From: a virus
IMG/VR virus record: IMGVR_UViG_3300021142_000021
Coordinates: 1-64,000 of that record
Strand: one strand, 5' to 3'
Length of the DNA stretch: 64,000 nucleotides
Below the pieces are notes generated by a model that saw only the letters and a list, made by a program, of their open reading frames with translations, did no database searches and was not told the origin of the DNA. Positions 42,546 to 51,813 of this stretch are shown here, piece after piece. Each line of letters starts with the position of its first letter. Within the stretch, counting starts at the first letter, position 1. The position numbers and the translations under genes are program-made.

Positions 42546-43531
42546 ATGAATTAGATGTTATTTTTATCAGTTATGATGAAGATAATTGTGAAGAAAATTG
42601 GGCAGACCTAGAAAGTAAGGTTCCCTGGGCCAAACGAGTACATGGTGTAAAAGGGTCAGACGCTGCACATAAAGCTGCCGCCAACTTATCAGAGACAGAT
42701 AGATTTATTTCTGTTGATGCTGATAACATTGTAGATCCGAATTTCTTCGATATGGAATTAGATTTTGATCACCCGAAGTTATCCGGAAAAGCAGTTAGTT
42801 GGGCAGCAGTCAACTTCGTAAATGGATTAGAGTATGGTAATGGTGGGTTGAAATGTTGGCCGAAACAGTACGTATTAGATATGCGTACTCATGAGAATGC
42901 TGTGAGTGAAGATGAAAGAAATCAAGTAGATTTTTGTTGGGAGGGTAGCTATGTGCAGATGGCAAATCAGTACAGCACTACCTATCCCAATGGTAGTCCA
43001 CGGCAAGCATTTCGTGCAGGATTTAGAGAAGGCGTTAAGATGAGCTTGGATCAGGGTGGCAAAGTACACCCTGATGATTTTAAGAAAAAGATCTGGTGGG
43101 GTAATTATAAACGTCTTATCACATGGTGTAGCGTCGGCGCTGATGTAGAAAATGGATTATGGTCTATGTATGGTACGCGACTTGGTTGCCAAATGACTAA
43201 TCTAACTGAATGGAATTACGTAAACGTAAGAGATTTTGACTATCTTAATAATCTTTTCACAGATGAAGTTATGCCAAAGTTTGCTACAAGATCCGGCCCA
43301 CACTATGCAGAGAAATGCTATAAGACAGGCTATGTATGGGATAACCAGAAGTTATGGACCGCTATAACTGACTTAGGAACAGAACTAAGAAAAGGGCTCG
43401 GTATGGAACTTGCAGAACTAGACGAATCCCAGAGCAGGTTCTATAAGGCAGCACAATATAATGTTCCACGCATGAATAAGATGTTTACTGAAGAGGAACT
43501 GTATGAACTTAGAAGGATTAACAATAAATGA
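42527..43531 (+). CDS. Glycosyltransferase-like protein, 334 aa
   Basis: The N-terminal part has the GT-A order: LDVIFISYDEDNCEENWADLESKVPWAKRVHGVKG, then DRFISVDADNIVDPNFFDMELDFD near residues 58-82, with DADN in the metal-site position. The rest is rich in Trp and Tyr (NGGLKCWPKQYV, FCWEGSYVQMANQY). It starts inside the preceding gene with an AGAGG site and overlaps the next ATG by four bases. Donor and acceptor unknown. Confidence 0.65.
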   Translation: MAFRSLNELDVIFISYDEDNCEENWADLESKVPWAKRVHGVKGSDAAHKAAANLSETDRFISVDADNIVDPNFFDMELDFDHPKLSGKAVSWAAVNFVNGLEYGNGGLKCWPKQYVLDMRTHENAVSEDERNQVDFCWEGSYVQMANQYSTTYPNGSPRQAFRAGFREGVKMSLDQGGKVHPDDFKKKIWWGNYKRLITWCSVGADVENGLWSMYGTRLGCQMTNLTEWNYVNVRDFDYLNNLFTDEVMPKFATRSGPHYAEKCYKTGYVWDNQKLWTAITDLGTELRKGLGMELAELDESQSRFYKAAQYNVPRMNKMFTEEELYELRRINNK

Positions 43532-44118
43532 TTGACTCCCAATTCTTAATACGCTATACTAATGGCTTATATACAACGGAATCCAAAGATGCCCCTACAT
43601 ATGAAGAATTTAGAGATATGTTTAGTTCGGGGCAGATCCTAAGTAAGGAATGGCTCATTGATAAACTCAAACAACTAAACATTATCTCTGATGAATCTGT
43701 TGTTATTGTCGGGGCTTGGTATGGGACACTTGGATTAATGTTAAAGAAACAATTTCCATACATTGCTCTAACAATGTTAGATATAGATCCCAGATGTGAA
43801 ACATATCTAACTAATATTACATATGATCTAGATGTACTATCTATAACCAAGGATATGTATAATTATAAGTACAGGGAACAGGTCGTAATAAATACTGCCT
43901 GTGAACATATACCAAATGTTAGATGGTGGTTAGATAAGTTACCAAAAGGCACTATTGTGATCTTACAATCGAATAATTTTACCGAAGGTGAAGATCACAT
44001 AAATTGTGTACGAAGAATTGAAGAGTTTGAGGCACAAACAGCACTGGCAGAAGTTTTGTTCTCCGGTGAACTAGAGACACCGATGTATTTTAGGTACATG
44101 ATTATAGGAAAGACTTAA
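43528..44118 (+). CDS. Methyltransferase-like protein, copy 1
   Basis: A 196-residue protein with a Rossmann-like SAM-binding pattern: ESVVIVGAWYGTLGLMLKKQFPYIALTMLDIDPRCETYL near residues 57-95 (motif I and the acidic end of strand 2) and VVINTACEHIP near residue 115. The first glycines of motif I are altered (VGAWYG), so activity is uncertain. It has a tandem paralogue in the next gene, sharing the N-terminal MIDSxFxIxYTNxLW/Y and PTYEEF. Start overlaps the previous stop by ATGA. Confidence 0.6.
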   Translation: MIDSQFLIRYTNGLYTTESKDAPTYEEFRDMFSSGQILSKEWLIDKLKQLNIISDESVVIVGAWYGTLGLMLKKQFPYIALTMLDIDPRCETYLTNITYDLDVLSITKDMYNYKYREQVVINTACEHIPNVRWWLDKLPKGTIVILQSNNFTEGEDHINCVRRIEEFEAQTALAEVLFSGELETPMYFRYMIIGKT

Positions 44119-44128
44119 AGGTTAGAAA

Positions 44129-44695
44129 ATGATAGATTCCTGGTTTATTATAAATTATACAAATGCATTGTGGTCACTACCCCCGGAAAATTCTCCTACA
44201 TACGAAGAATTTCAACAGATGTTCAGATCACATGAAATTTATAGATATGAATGGGCATTAAATCAGCTAGGTCAGTTAAGGATTGTTTCGGATGAAACAA
44301 CTGTACTAGTGGGTGCTGGGTATGGTGTCTCGAGCTTAATGCTACAACGATTCTACAAATATATACCTATAACTTTACTAGAAACGAATTCCAAGTATGA
44401 AGTATTCTTAAATCATCTCATTAAAGTTATACCGCTTTTGAAGACAGAGATAAATGACATTTATACTCGCACTTATACGGAACAGATTGTTATAAGTCTA
44501 TCTTGCGAAAACATAGATGTAAAGAAATGGATAAAAAAATTACCAAAACATACAATTGTGGTCCTACAGACACTAAATGATTTTGATGAATTTAAAGAAC
44601 AAACACAGTTATCTGAGACCTTATTCTCGGATACTCTAAAGATAGAAACATCCGTAGGTACAATCACACGCAATATGTTAATAGGACGCACATGA
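44129..44695 (+). CDS. Methyltransferase-like protein, copy 2
   Basis: A 188-residue paralogue of the preceding gene: MIDSWFIINYTNALW, PTYEEFQQMF, TTVLVGAGYGVSSLMLQRFYKYIPITLLETNSKYEVFL and IVISLSCENIDVKKW. Motif I (VGAGYG) is closer to the consensus than in copy 1. The tandem arrangement indicates gene duplication followed by divergence. The gene overlaps the radical SAM gene by four bases. Confidence 0.6.
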   Translation: MIDSWFIINYTNALWSLPPENSPTYEEFQQMFRSHEIYRYEWALNQLGQLRIVSDETTVLVGAGYGVSSLMLQRFYKYIPITLLETNSKYEVFLNHLIKVIPLLKTEINDIYTRTYTEQIVISLSCENIDVKKWIKKLPKHTIVVLQTLNDFDEFKEQTQLSETLFSDTLKIETSVGTITRNMLIGRT

Positions 44696-46089
44696 AAACA
44701 CTAACTATCCCAATTCACGCTTTTAGAGATCAACTAAATGCAATAAGCCCGTCCTTTTGCGCTGCAAAGTGGCAGCAGGTTACTTTGCATCTCCAGACAG
44801 GACATACGCATAGTTGTCACCACCCGCGTACACATAAGATTCCATTAGATGAATTATTAGCAAATCCGTCAGCATTACATAACACAAACTTTAAGAAGTT
44901 GCAAAGAAAGAAGATGCTCGAGGGTGTTCGTCCTAACGAATGCGATTATTGCTGGAGAATAGAAGACGGTCCCGGTGATGGCCTCAGCGACAGAATTTAT
45001 AAATCGTCCGATGACTGGGCGATTCCACACATCGACGCAATTAAAGAGATGCCATGGGATAATGATGTTGTCCCTTCTTACTTAGAGGTATCTTTTAGTA
45101 GTGTGTGTAACTTTAAATGCAGTTATTGCACCCCACAGGTTAGTAGTAAATGGATGGAAGAAATTGAGAAATTTGGACCATATCCTACATCTACGAAGTT
45201 TGGCGATATTGAATGGCTAAGACAGAGTGATGCTATGCCTATTCCTCATAAAGATGAAAATCCTTATGTCGACGCATTCTGGAAATGGTGGCCAGATATC
45301 TATACTAAGTTAGAGCATTTCCGTATCACCGGTGGTGAACCGTTGCTCACAAAGGATACATTTAAGGTATTAGATTATGTCATTGATAATCCTAATCCTA
45401 ATTTACGTCTCTCTATAAACACTAATATGTGTCCACCAGACGGATTATTAGATAAATTTATTGAGAAAATTAAGATTATTTGTGGAGAGAAGAAGGTAAA
45501 ACAACTCAATATTTTTACCAGCGCAGAAGCACATGGTAAGCAGGCAGAGTATATTCGACATGGGTTAGATTACAATAAATGGTTATCGAATATTAGAAAA
45601 GTATTAAGTGAAGTACCTAACTGTACATTCACGATTATGAGTACCTATAATCTGCTCAGTGTTACCACATACAAAGAATTTATGAAGGATATTCTGCAAA
45701 TCAAATTAGATTTTAGCAGATTCGATAGGCCAGATTCACCGATTATTCTTGATGTCCCATATCTACGATATCCAACTCATCAGGCAATTTTTGTTATGCC
45801 TGAGAAATTCTTACCAATTGTATATGATCAGGTAACCTTTATTCATCAACATATTGAGAATTCATTATGGTTTGGTACTGCAAGTAAAGGCTTCTATCAA
45901 TGGGAGGCAGACAAGTTTAAGAGAATTTACGAATTGGTCTGTAAGGTAAAAGACGTAGAAGCAGTTAATCAAAATCAGAAAGACTTTATTAAATTTGTTG
46001 ATGAGCACGATCGTCGACGAGGCACAAATTTCTTAGAAACATTCCCTGAGATGGAAGAAGAATATCGTAAATGGTCTAAGGCTCTATGA
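44692..46089 (+). CDS. Radical SAM protein, twitch-type
   Basis: A 465-residue radical SAM enzyme with the iron-sulfur motif CNFKCSYC giving Cys139, Cys143 and Cys146, preceded by PSYLEVSFSSV and followed by HFRITGGEPLLTKDTFKVLDYV (GGEP motif) near residue 220. The N-terminal region contains HSCHHPRTHKIP and NECDYCWRIEDG, cysteines that could hold an auxiliary cluster. Such twitch-domain proteins occur in aquatic T4-like phages and are of unknown substrate. In this setting, modification of a glycan precursor or a structural protein is possible. Coupled to both neighbours by ATGA-type overlaps. Confidence 0.8.
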   Translation: MKTLTIPIHAFRDQLNAISPSFCAAKWQQVTLHLQTGHTHSCHHPRTHKIPLDELLANPSALHNTNFKKLQRKKMLEGVRPNECDYCWRIEDGPGDGLSDRIYKSSDDWAIPHIDAIKEMPWDNDVVPSYLEVSFSSVCNFKCSYCTPQVSSKWMEEIEKFGPYPTSTKFGDIEWLRQSDAMPIPHKDENPYVDAFWKWWPDIYTKLEHFRITGGEPLLTKDTFKVLDYVIDNPNPNLRLSINTNMCPPDGLLDKFIEKIKIICGEKKVKQLNIFTSAEAHGKQAEYIRHGLDYNKWLSNIRKVLSEVPNCTFTIMSTYNLLSVTTYKEFMKDILQIKLDFSRFDRPDSPIILDVPYLRYPTHQAIFVMPEKFLPIVYDQVTFIHQHIENSLWFGTASKGFYQWEADKFKRIYELVCKVKDVEAVNQNQKDFIKFVDEHDRRRGTNFLETFPEMEEEYRKWSKAL

Positions 46090-46862
46090 ATTTAGAAGAG
46101 AGAATCGCAGTCTGTTTCAGCGGACAATTAAGAACGGGACTAGAAACTGCCCCGTTCTTAAAGAGATTCTTCGGTGACCTATTACCTAAAATGGACTTCT
46201 TTATACATACATGGGATACAGATACCAGCCTAGTTTGGGATCCGAAAACAGGTATGTTTCCCGAACCAGACCTTGTTGAACATCTGCCCATTGAGGCAGA
46301 TAAGTTTATTAAGATAAAGGAAATATATAATCCTATCAAAATGGTAGTGGATAATATAAATGCGTATGAGATATCCTATCATCAAAGAGTAATTAACCGA
46401 TCTGGATTACCACCCGTATTGCACACAGGGATGTTTCAGAGTCTATATGAGTCAAATTCATACAAGACAGAATATGAAATAGAAAATAGTTCCGAATATG
46501 GGCTTGTCATACGTATACGATTTGATATATTCTTTGATCCGGGTCACACATTACAAGAAGAACTTGAGTATCTCAATGTCGAGCCAAATAGGTTATATGT
46601 TTCTGACTTCATGGCGAAATTGCCGAGAAGTGTAGAGGATATCTGCTGGATAGCAAAATCATCTACAATAAATACTGTATGTGATTTTAGTCTAGAAAGA
46701 GAAACACGAAGCGACATGACTGTCATTGATTGGCAAGATCATCTTAGATACTATCTTTACAAACATGATATATTTCCTGTAAAATGGAAGAATAACAACC
46801 TGTATATCTATAGAACAGCTAATGGCGCATTTAGTCCATTTGATACAAAGGATTTAAAGTGA
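46086..46862 (+). CDS. SGQxR/TWD family glycosyltransferase-like, member 1
   Basis: First of nine island genes sharing one fold: N-terminal RIAVCFSGQLRTG, then DFFIHTWDTD near residue 36-45, YGLVIRIRFDIFFDPG in the middle and DICWIAKSSTI before the C-terminal YIYRTANG. The pattern (hydrophobic strand ending in SGQxR, a TWD motif and a central R(P/F)D) suggests a GT-A-like nucleotide-sugar enzyme, but no canonical DxD was identified. Length is 258 residues. Overlaps the upstream stop by ATGA and the next start by GTGA. Confidence 0.55.
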   Translation: MNLEERIAVCFSGQLRTGLETAPFLKRFFGDLLPKMDFFIHTWDTDTSLVWDPKTGMFPEPDLVEHLPIEADKFIKIKEIYNPIKMVVDNINAYEISYHQRVINRSGLPPVLHTGMFQSLYESNSYKTEYEIENSSEYGLVIRIRFDIFFDPGHTLQEELEYLNVEPNRLYVSDFMAKLPRSVEDICWIAKSSTINTVCDFSLERETRSDMTVIDWQDHLRYYLYKHDIFPVKWKNNNLYIYRTANGAFSPFDTKDLK

Positions 46863-47635
46863 GTAATAGAATAGCGATATGTTTTAGCGGACAAATTCGA
46901 ACAGGTGTAATAGCTTCACAGAGTATCTTGCGGTATGTAGGAGATCTATTGTCTGATGTTGATTTCTTTATACATACATGGGATACAGAAACTATCTCTA
47001 AGTGGGGTCTGCAAGGACGAGATAAAAACTTGGCTGATAAGCCATTTCCTGTAAATCCTGAAAAATTTATAAAAATGGAAGAAATATATCATCCAATAAA
47101 AATGCAGATAGATAGTTTCGGAGAATACACGCAGAAAAAACATGATTTACTGAGTTATGCTGGATATAGTGAACACCCATTATTTCATAGTGCATACGAA
47201 TCAAATATGCTCAAGAAGCAATACGAAGATGCAAACAATTTCAAATATAAATTAGTAATAAAAATGAGACCCGATATGGTAATGAATTCTCGTCTAAGAC
47301 TAGAAGATGAAGTTCACTATGTATGCGATCACCGTAAAACAGATGTATTCTATGTTAATGATCAATGGAATAAGTGTCCCGAGTCTATAGAAGATATATG
47401 TTGGATGTCATCTTCAGATACTATGGATATAGCATGTGATTATATACGCGAAAGAGAAATTAATAATTCATATAGAGATATTGATTGGCAAACACACCAT
47501 AGTATATATCTTAAAGAACACAACATACTCTCTAGACCGTTTAAATATAACGAACTATATATCTATAGAGATTATCACGTCGAAGCTGGAATTAGTCCAT
47601 TAGATACAATTTCAATTAAATCATTTACAAATTAA
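46859..47635 (+). CDS. SGQxR/TWD family glycosyltransferase-like, member 2
   Basis: A close paralogue of member 1, the same 258 residues long: RIAICFSGQIRTGVIASQSI, DFFIHTWDTETISKW, YKLVIKMRPDMVMNSRLRLEDE and DICWMSSSDTM. It begins at GTG 46859, within GTGA shared with the preceding stop. Presumably arose by tandem duplication with member 1. Function inferred only from family features and neighbours. Confidence 0.55.
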   Translation: MSNRIAICFSGQIRTGVIASQSILRYVGDLLSDVDFFIHTWDTETISKWGLQGRDKNLADKPFPVNPEKFIKMEEIYHPIKMQIDSFGEYTQKKHDLLSYAGYSEHPLFHSAYESNMLKKQYEDANNFKYKLVIKMRPDMVMNSRLRLEDEVHYVCDHRKTDVFYVNDQWNKCPESIEDICWMSSSDTMDIACDYIREREINNSYRDIDWQTHHSIYLKEHNILSRPFKYNELYIYRDYHVEAGISPLDTISIKSFTN

Positions 47636-47643
47636 TAAATATT

Positions 47644-48489
47644 ATGAAAAGAATAGCAATATGTTTTAGTGGGCAACCACGTACCTGGGAGAAGTGTAGT
47701 GATACATGGGATTTACTCTTCCATAAAATAGAAGAGAAATTTAATGCAGAAGTAGATATCTTTTGTCAAGCATGGGACTTTAATACATCATCACACGTAG
47801 TTGTGATCAACAAACCTGTAAATTTTCTACATTATACAGGTGTTGCTATATCTGAAGAAGAGAAGAAGAGACTAGTGAATGTAATGCAACCGAAAGATTT
47901 TATATTTGAAAATGAAACTGCTAGTTTATCATCTGTTTATCAGACACTAAACAGAAATAGAAATCAAATCATGCAGCACGGTGCAAGTGTAATTCCGTGG
48001 GCATCTAGTCAATTCTATGCTATAATGCGTAGTGCCCACCTTAAGAAAAAATATGAATTTGAACACGGATTTAAGTATGATATGTGTTTACGTATGAGAT
48101 ATGATCTTTTCTTCGATGAAGGTCAATTAGGATGTCTTCTAGGACACGATCTTGAGATGCCAGAATATAATACTCTTTATTCGTGTCATACTTCTCATGA
48201 TGAACACACATTTCCTTATGTAAGATTGGGAGATGTTTTTTGGTATTCCGACAGCGTAACATTTGATAGAATATGTGATTTCTATAGATGGTATCCTGTT
48301 ATTGGAAAGAAGAGTTTCCCTCATTCATCTGTCGGTACCGAACATACTCTTTATTTCTATGCAAAAATGTTGAATATGACTATAAGTCCTATATTAGTAG
48401 ATCCGAAAATATTTAGAGAAGCGAGTTATCTAGATAAAAAAATTGAAGCTGGACTCACAGGAGGATTAGGTAATCATGAACTCATCTAA
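47644..48489 (+). CDS. SGQxR/TWD family glycosyltransferase-like, member 3
   Basis: A 281-residue member: RIAICFSGQPRTWEKCSDTW, then an altered second motif (DIFCQAWDFNT in place of HTWDT), YDMCLRMRYDLFFDEG and GDVFWYSDSVTFDRICDFYRW. It lies eight bases after member 2 and has no obvious strong binding site. Its altered TWD motif suggests a different acceptor or donor. It overlaps the next gene by 14 bases. Confidence 0.55.
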   Translation: MKRIAICFSGQPRTWEKCSDTWDLLFHKIEEKFNAEVDIFCQAWDFNTSSHVVVINKPVNFLHYTGVAISEEEKKRLVNVMQPKDFIFENETASLSSVYQTLNRNRNQIMQHGASVIPWASSQFYAIMRSAHLKKKYEFEHGFKYDMCLRMRYDLFFDEGQLGCLLGHDLEMPEYNTLYSCHTSHDEHTFPYVRLGDVFWYSDSVTFDRICDFYRWYPVIGKKSFPHSSVGTEHTLYFYAKMLNMTISPILVDPKIFREASYLDKKIEAGLTGGLGNHELI

Positions 48490-49336
48490 CTTAGAAGATC
48501 TCTTCCCGAGATCAAACACGTTTCGGATTGCTGTGTGTCTTAGTGGAGAACTTAGACACTGGAGAACAGCGGTGGCGAATATAAAGCAATTTTTCGAGTT
48601 TCCAGAATCTCAAAGATATATAAATGGAAATCAAAATCTGCCTATTACGACAGATTACTTTATACATACGTGGGATACTAATACATGGCGATATTATAAG
48701 ATGGAACATGTACATTTTAAGATTGAACCACATAGTGATAAGAGTGATGTATATGCGGCATATAATCCTAAGGGAATGATTCAAGAACCGTGGGAGCAGC
48801 CTAGGTTTAAAAGAGCATGGGATTCTATGTTCTATAGTCATGCAAGAAGCGTAATGCTAAAAAGAGAGTACGAATTAGAAAATAATTTTCAATATGATAT
48901 GGTTGTTAAAAGCAGGTTCGATACTGTTTATAATCCGAGACATAAAATTCCATTAGATCTAATGACTACCAAAATGTGTTATTCTCCACATGTTAGTTTA
49001 ATGCCATTAGAATTTAATTATAACAACTTCGATGATGTCGTGTTTTATGGTGATAGTCCTACTATGGATTTAGTGGCTGATTTATATCATACGTATAAAA
49101 TACTGCATTCACCAGAGAAATTACAAAAGGGATTAGAAACCAATGATGTAGATCCTTCAATGTACTACGGACCCGGATGTTTATTATATAATCATATGAT
49201 AAGGTTAGGAATACATCCAGAACGACATCATACCTTTGACTACGCAATAGTTAGGTCGACTGCCGCTGAATTAAACTTAGATGGAATTAAAGATTATGAC
49301 GAAATTAGAAAAAAATGGTTTGATTGGTACATCTAG
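48476..49336 (+). CDS. SGQxR/TWD family glycosyltransferase-like, member 4
   Basis: A 286-residue member with FRIAVCLSGELRHWRTAVANI (SGELR for SGQxR), DYFIHTWDTNTWRYY, YDMVVKSRFDTVYNPRHKIPLD and DVVFYGDSPTMDLVADLYH. The start ATG lies within the end of member 3, with GAGGATTAGG upstream. The C-terminus (DYDEIRKKWFDWYI) is similar to those of members with a short Trp-rich tail. Its 3' end overlaps the next gene. Confidence 0.55.
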   Translation: MNSSNLEDLFPRSNTFRIAVCLSGELRHWRTAVANIKQFFEFPESQRYINGNQNLPITTDYFIHTWDTNTWRYYKMEHVHFKIEPHSDKSDVYAAYNPKGMIQEPWEQPRFKRAWDSMFYSHARSVMLKREYELENNFQYDMVVKSRFDTVYNPRHKIPLDLMTTKMCYSPHVSLMPLEFNYNNFDDVVFYGDSPTMDLVADLYHTYKILHSPEKLQKGLETNDVDPSMYYGPGCLLYNHMIRLGIHPERHHTFDYAIVRSTAAELNLDGIKDYDEIRKKWFDWYI

Positions 49337-50219
49337 GTTGCAGATCATCTGCGATGGAGATAGTTGGGTATTCGGTTGTGAGATTGCAGACCCGGAATTA
49401 GCTAAGAAATATTCAGCTGATACACACCCGGGTGCCTATGATTTTCTACCAGAGAATGATTGGTATCGCATACCAAAAATATTTCCTACGCATCTATCTA
49501 ATCTATTAGATGCAGAAGTAATTAATCTATCCTGGCCAGCAGATGATAATGCAACCATTTTAAATCGGACAGTTGATTTTATAACTAATACTTATATAGC
49601 AAGAGGTATATCCACTGATAATCTATTAGTAGTTATAGGATGGAGTAGTCCAGAGCGAAATTCATTCTGGTATAAAGACGATAATCTATCTCGACCGTTT
49701 AGACTATGGCCACAGGTTCCTAATTTTGATGTTCCTGCACAAGAAGAAATTTGGAAAACATATGTAACCTATCTCTGGAATGCTGAAGAGTATATACCGA
49801 GATATGTGCGTAATGTTATATATCTTCAGAATTTTTGTAAGGCACATAACATAAAATGGATGTGTTTCAACAGTTTTTATCAAACACCAAAGAAAACAAT
49901 ATCCGATTGGAAAGATTTAGATATCGCTGCAGAACTTGATTCTATAAAAGAAACAATGAAGCACCCGTATCATTTCAACTCTACAAGAGACGGTTTGACA
50001 AAATATAATGCCGTACTAGATTATAAGGCATTGTGGGATACAGTGGATCCTATTAGATTTTATAAGAAAGATATACCTAATAACACATTCAAGTCATTTA
50101 TAGAAAATCCTGATAGAAATATAAATCCTGTATTTACAGGATGGCATCCTAGTCCGGAAGCACACAAGGCATGGGCACAGGAATTAGCAACTTATATAAG
50201 AGACAATAATATAATATGA
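49296..50219 (+). CDS. SGNH-hydrolase-like protein, member 1
   Basis: About 307 residues with the SGNH/GDSL block pattern: IICDGDSWVFGCE (block I, GDS), INLSWPADDNATILNRTVDFI (Gly/Asn region), LLVVIGWSSPERNSFW (block III-like) and GWHPSPEAHKAWAQEL near the C-terminus with the His. Such enzymes are esterases or O-acyl transfer/deacetylation enzymes of glycans. The start is uncertain: ATG at 49281 or 49296, or TTG at 49338 just after the preceding stop; 49296 is used. It is joined to the next paralogue by an ATGA overlap. Confidence 0.55.
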   Translation: MTKLEKNGLIGTSRLQIICDGDSWVFGCEIADPELAKKYSADTHPGAYDFLPENDWYRIPKIFPTHLSNLLDAEVINLSWPADDNATILNRTVDFITNTYIARGISTDNLLVVIGWSSPERNSFWYKDDNLSRPFRLWPQVPNFDVPAQEEIWKTYVTYLWNAEEYIPRYVRNVIYLQNFCKAHNIKWMCFNSFYQTPKKTISDWKDLDIAAELDSIKETMKHPYHFNSTRDGLTKYNAVLDYKALWDTVDPIRFYKKDIPNNTFKSFIENPDRNINPVFTGWHPSPEAHKAWAQELATYIRDNNII

Positions 50220-51073
50220 TCGATACCTTGTATACAAACGGGTGCAGCTGGACATCAGGTAATGAATTAGAGTGCGACATGGCATATCAGGATTACTTAA
50301 TAGAACATGAACTAAGACATAGTCCAGTGGATAAGTGGGTTCTAATAGATAAAAATAATAAACCTGCAGGTCATGTCAATGATTACTGGTGTAAATTTAA
50401 TTGGCCAGGAAAATTATCAGAGAAACTTGCTATACCTACCTTAATAGATCAATCAGTTGGTGGCGGCAGTAATTCTAGAATATTAAGACAGACATGTGAA
50501 TTTATTAAAAACTATCCTATTCCTGCTAGAGAAAATCTTCTTCTTGTTATCGGTTGGACAATATCTGATAGGCAGGAATTATATTTAGATAATGGACAAG
50601 GATATGCAGACTGGGTCCAGTTTAATTCTAGCACTCAGTTTAGCAAATCAATACACAGAGAATTTTCGAAAGATAAAGACTTTGCAAATAGTATAGATCA
50701 GTTTCAGAAAAATTACATAACAAGTATTGATACTGAATACGCACAATTATACCAATATTTTCAACAAATATATCTGCTATCGAGTCTGCTATCGAGTCTT
50801 AATATAAAGTACCTGTTCTTCAATGCATTAACTGCCTGGTGGGAAGCAGGTAGCGGAAAGTACATATTAAATGTAGACGAAGTTTTCAAGAAGGAATTAG
50901 CATGGCAAAATAGTCATCCTAATATGATGCATCATAATAGAGGTTCGATGCACTCATTTGTTCACCGGAACGCCTTTCCACGCGGCCCGGATAAACATCC
51001 ACTAGCATTAGCACATGATTTATGGGCAGAATATATTCTAACTCAATTAAAACAAAGAGGTATAGTTCAGTGA
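50216..51073 (+). CDS. SGNH-hydrolase-like protein, member 2
   Basis: A 285-residue paralogue: LYTNGCSWTSGNELECD (block I, with GCS in place of GDS), IDQSVGGGSNSRILRQTCEFI, LLLVIGWTISDRQELY and KHPLALAHDLWAEYIL with the C-terminal His. Bases 50774-50797 are a perfect 2x12 bp tandem copy encoding the SSLLSSL stretch, a recent slippage event. The stop is shared with the GTG start of the next gene (GTGA). Confidence 0.55.
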   Translation: MIDTLYTNGCSWTSGNELECDMAYQDYLIEHELRHSPVDKWVLIDKNNKPAGHVNDYWCKFNWPGKLSEKLAIPTLIDQSVGGGSNSRILRQTCEFIKNYPIPARENLLLVIGWTISDRQELYLDNGQGYADWVQFNSSTQFSKSIHREFSKDKDFANSIDQFQKNYITSIDTEYAQLYQYFQQIYLLSSLLSSLNIKYLFFNALTAWWEAGSGKYILNVDEVFKKELAWQNSHPNMMHHNRGSMHSFVHRNAFPRGPDKHPLALAHDLWAEYILTQLKQRGIVQ

Positions 51074-51813
51074 AAATAGCTATATGCTTCAACGGCCATC
51101 TTAGGACAGCTCTTGCGGCAGCACCTAATTTAATAAGATACTTCGGTGAACTATCACCTTGTATAGATGTGTTTATACATACATGGGATCTAAGTGTGGA
51201 TGCGGTGTACGAAACCAACCTAGACATAGAGGATCACAATCGGCCACCTATAGAAGTAACCAGCCGAGAATTACAGGAACTCTCTAAGGTGTATAATGTC
51301 AAGGGATTTGAAATAGATAATAATGAGTTAATTATAGAGAGATTTAACTCACCAGCAACGCCCCGGTTCTATTCATTTTATAACAGTGTAAGATTAATGA
51401 CAGACTATGAAATAGCAACTGGAACAAAGTACGATGTATGTATTAAACTTAGACCCGATATTATTTTTCCTAAGAAGAGACATTTAGCAGAAGAAGTCAT
51501 CCGTTTTGTACTGGATAAAAAGTCTTTCTACTCTGATAATTGTACTTTGAAGTATTGTAAACCTATTATGATAGATGATATATTCTGGCTATCATCTCCT
51601 GATATAATGAGAAGACTAAGTCTATATTTTTTCGATAATATGTTGTTGAATATGCATTTTTTCGATTATATAAAACTATCTAATATACAGGTTAAAGACA
51701 TGGTAGGAGGGCCTTATACCATCTATAGAACAGAAGCACTAATGTTGGATCCCTTAACTGAGTTTGACGCATGTCACGAAATTGATCGAAAACTTTTTAG
51801 GATACTACACTGA
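51070..51813 (+). CDS. SGQxR/TWD family glycosyltransferase-like, member 5
   Basis: A member of 247 residues from GTG 51070, chosen because GTGA joins it to the preceding stop and the family domain starts there (KIAICFNGHLRTALAAAP); an in-frame ATG at 51022 would add 16 non-homologous residues. Motifs: DVFIHTWDLS, YDVCIKLRPDIIFPKKRHL and DDIFWLSSPDIM. It is most similar to the gene at 52616 (shared RLMTDYEIATG, SFYSDNC, YTIYR), although another member lies between them. Confidence 0.6.
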   Translation: MKIAICFNGHLRTALAAAPNLIRYFGELSPCIDVFIHTWDLSVDAVYETNLDIEDHNRPPIEVTSRELQELSKVYNVKGFEIDNNELIIERFNSPATPRFYSFYNSVRLMTDYEIATGTKYDVCIKLRPDIIFPKKRHLAEEVIRFVLDKKSFYSDNCTLKYCKPIMIDDIFWLSSPDIMRRLSLYFFDNMLLNMHFFDYIKLSNIQVKDMVGGPYTIYRTEALMLDPLTEFDACHEIDRKLFRILH

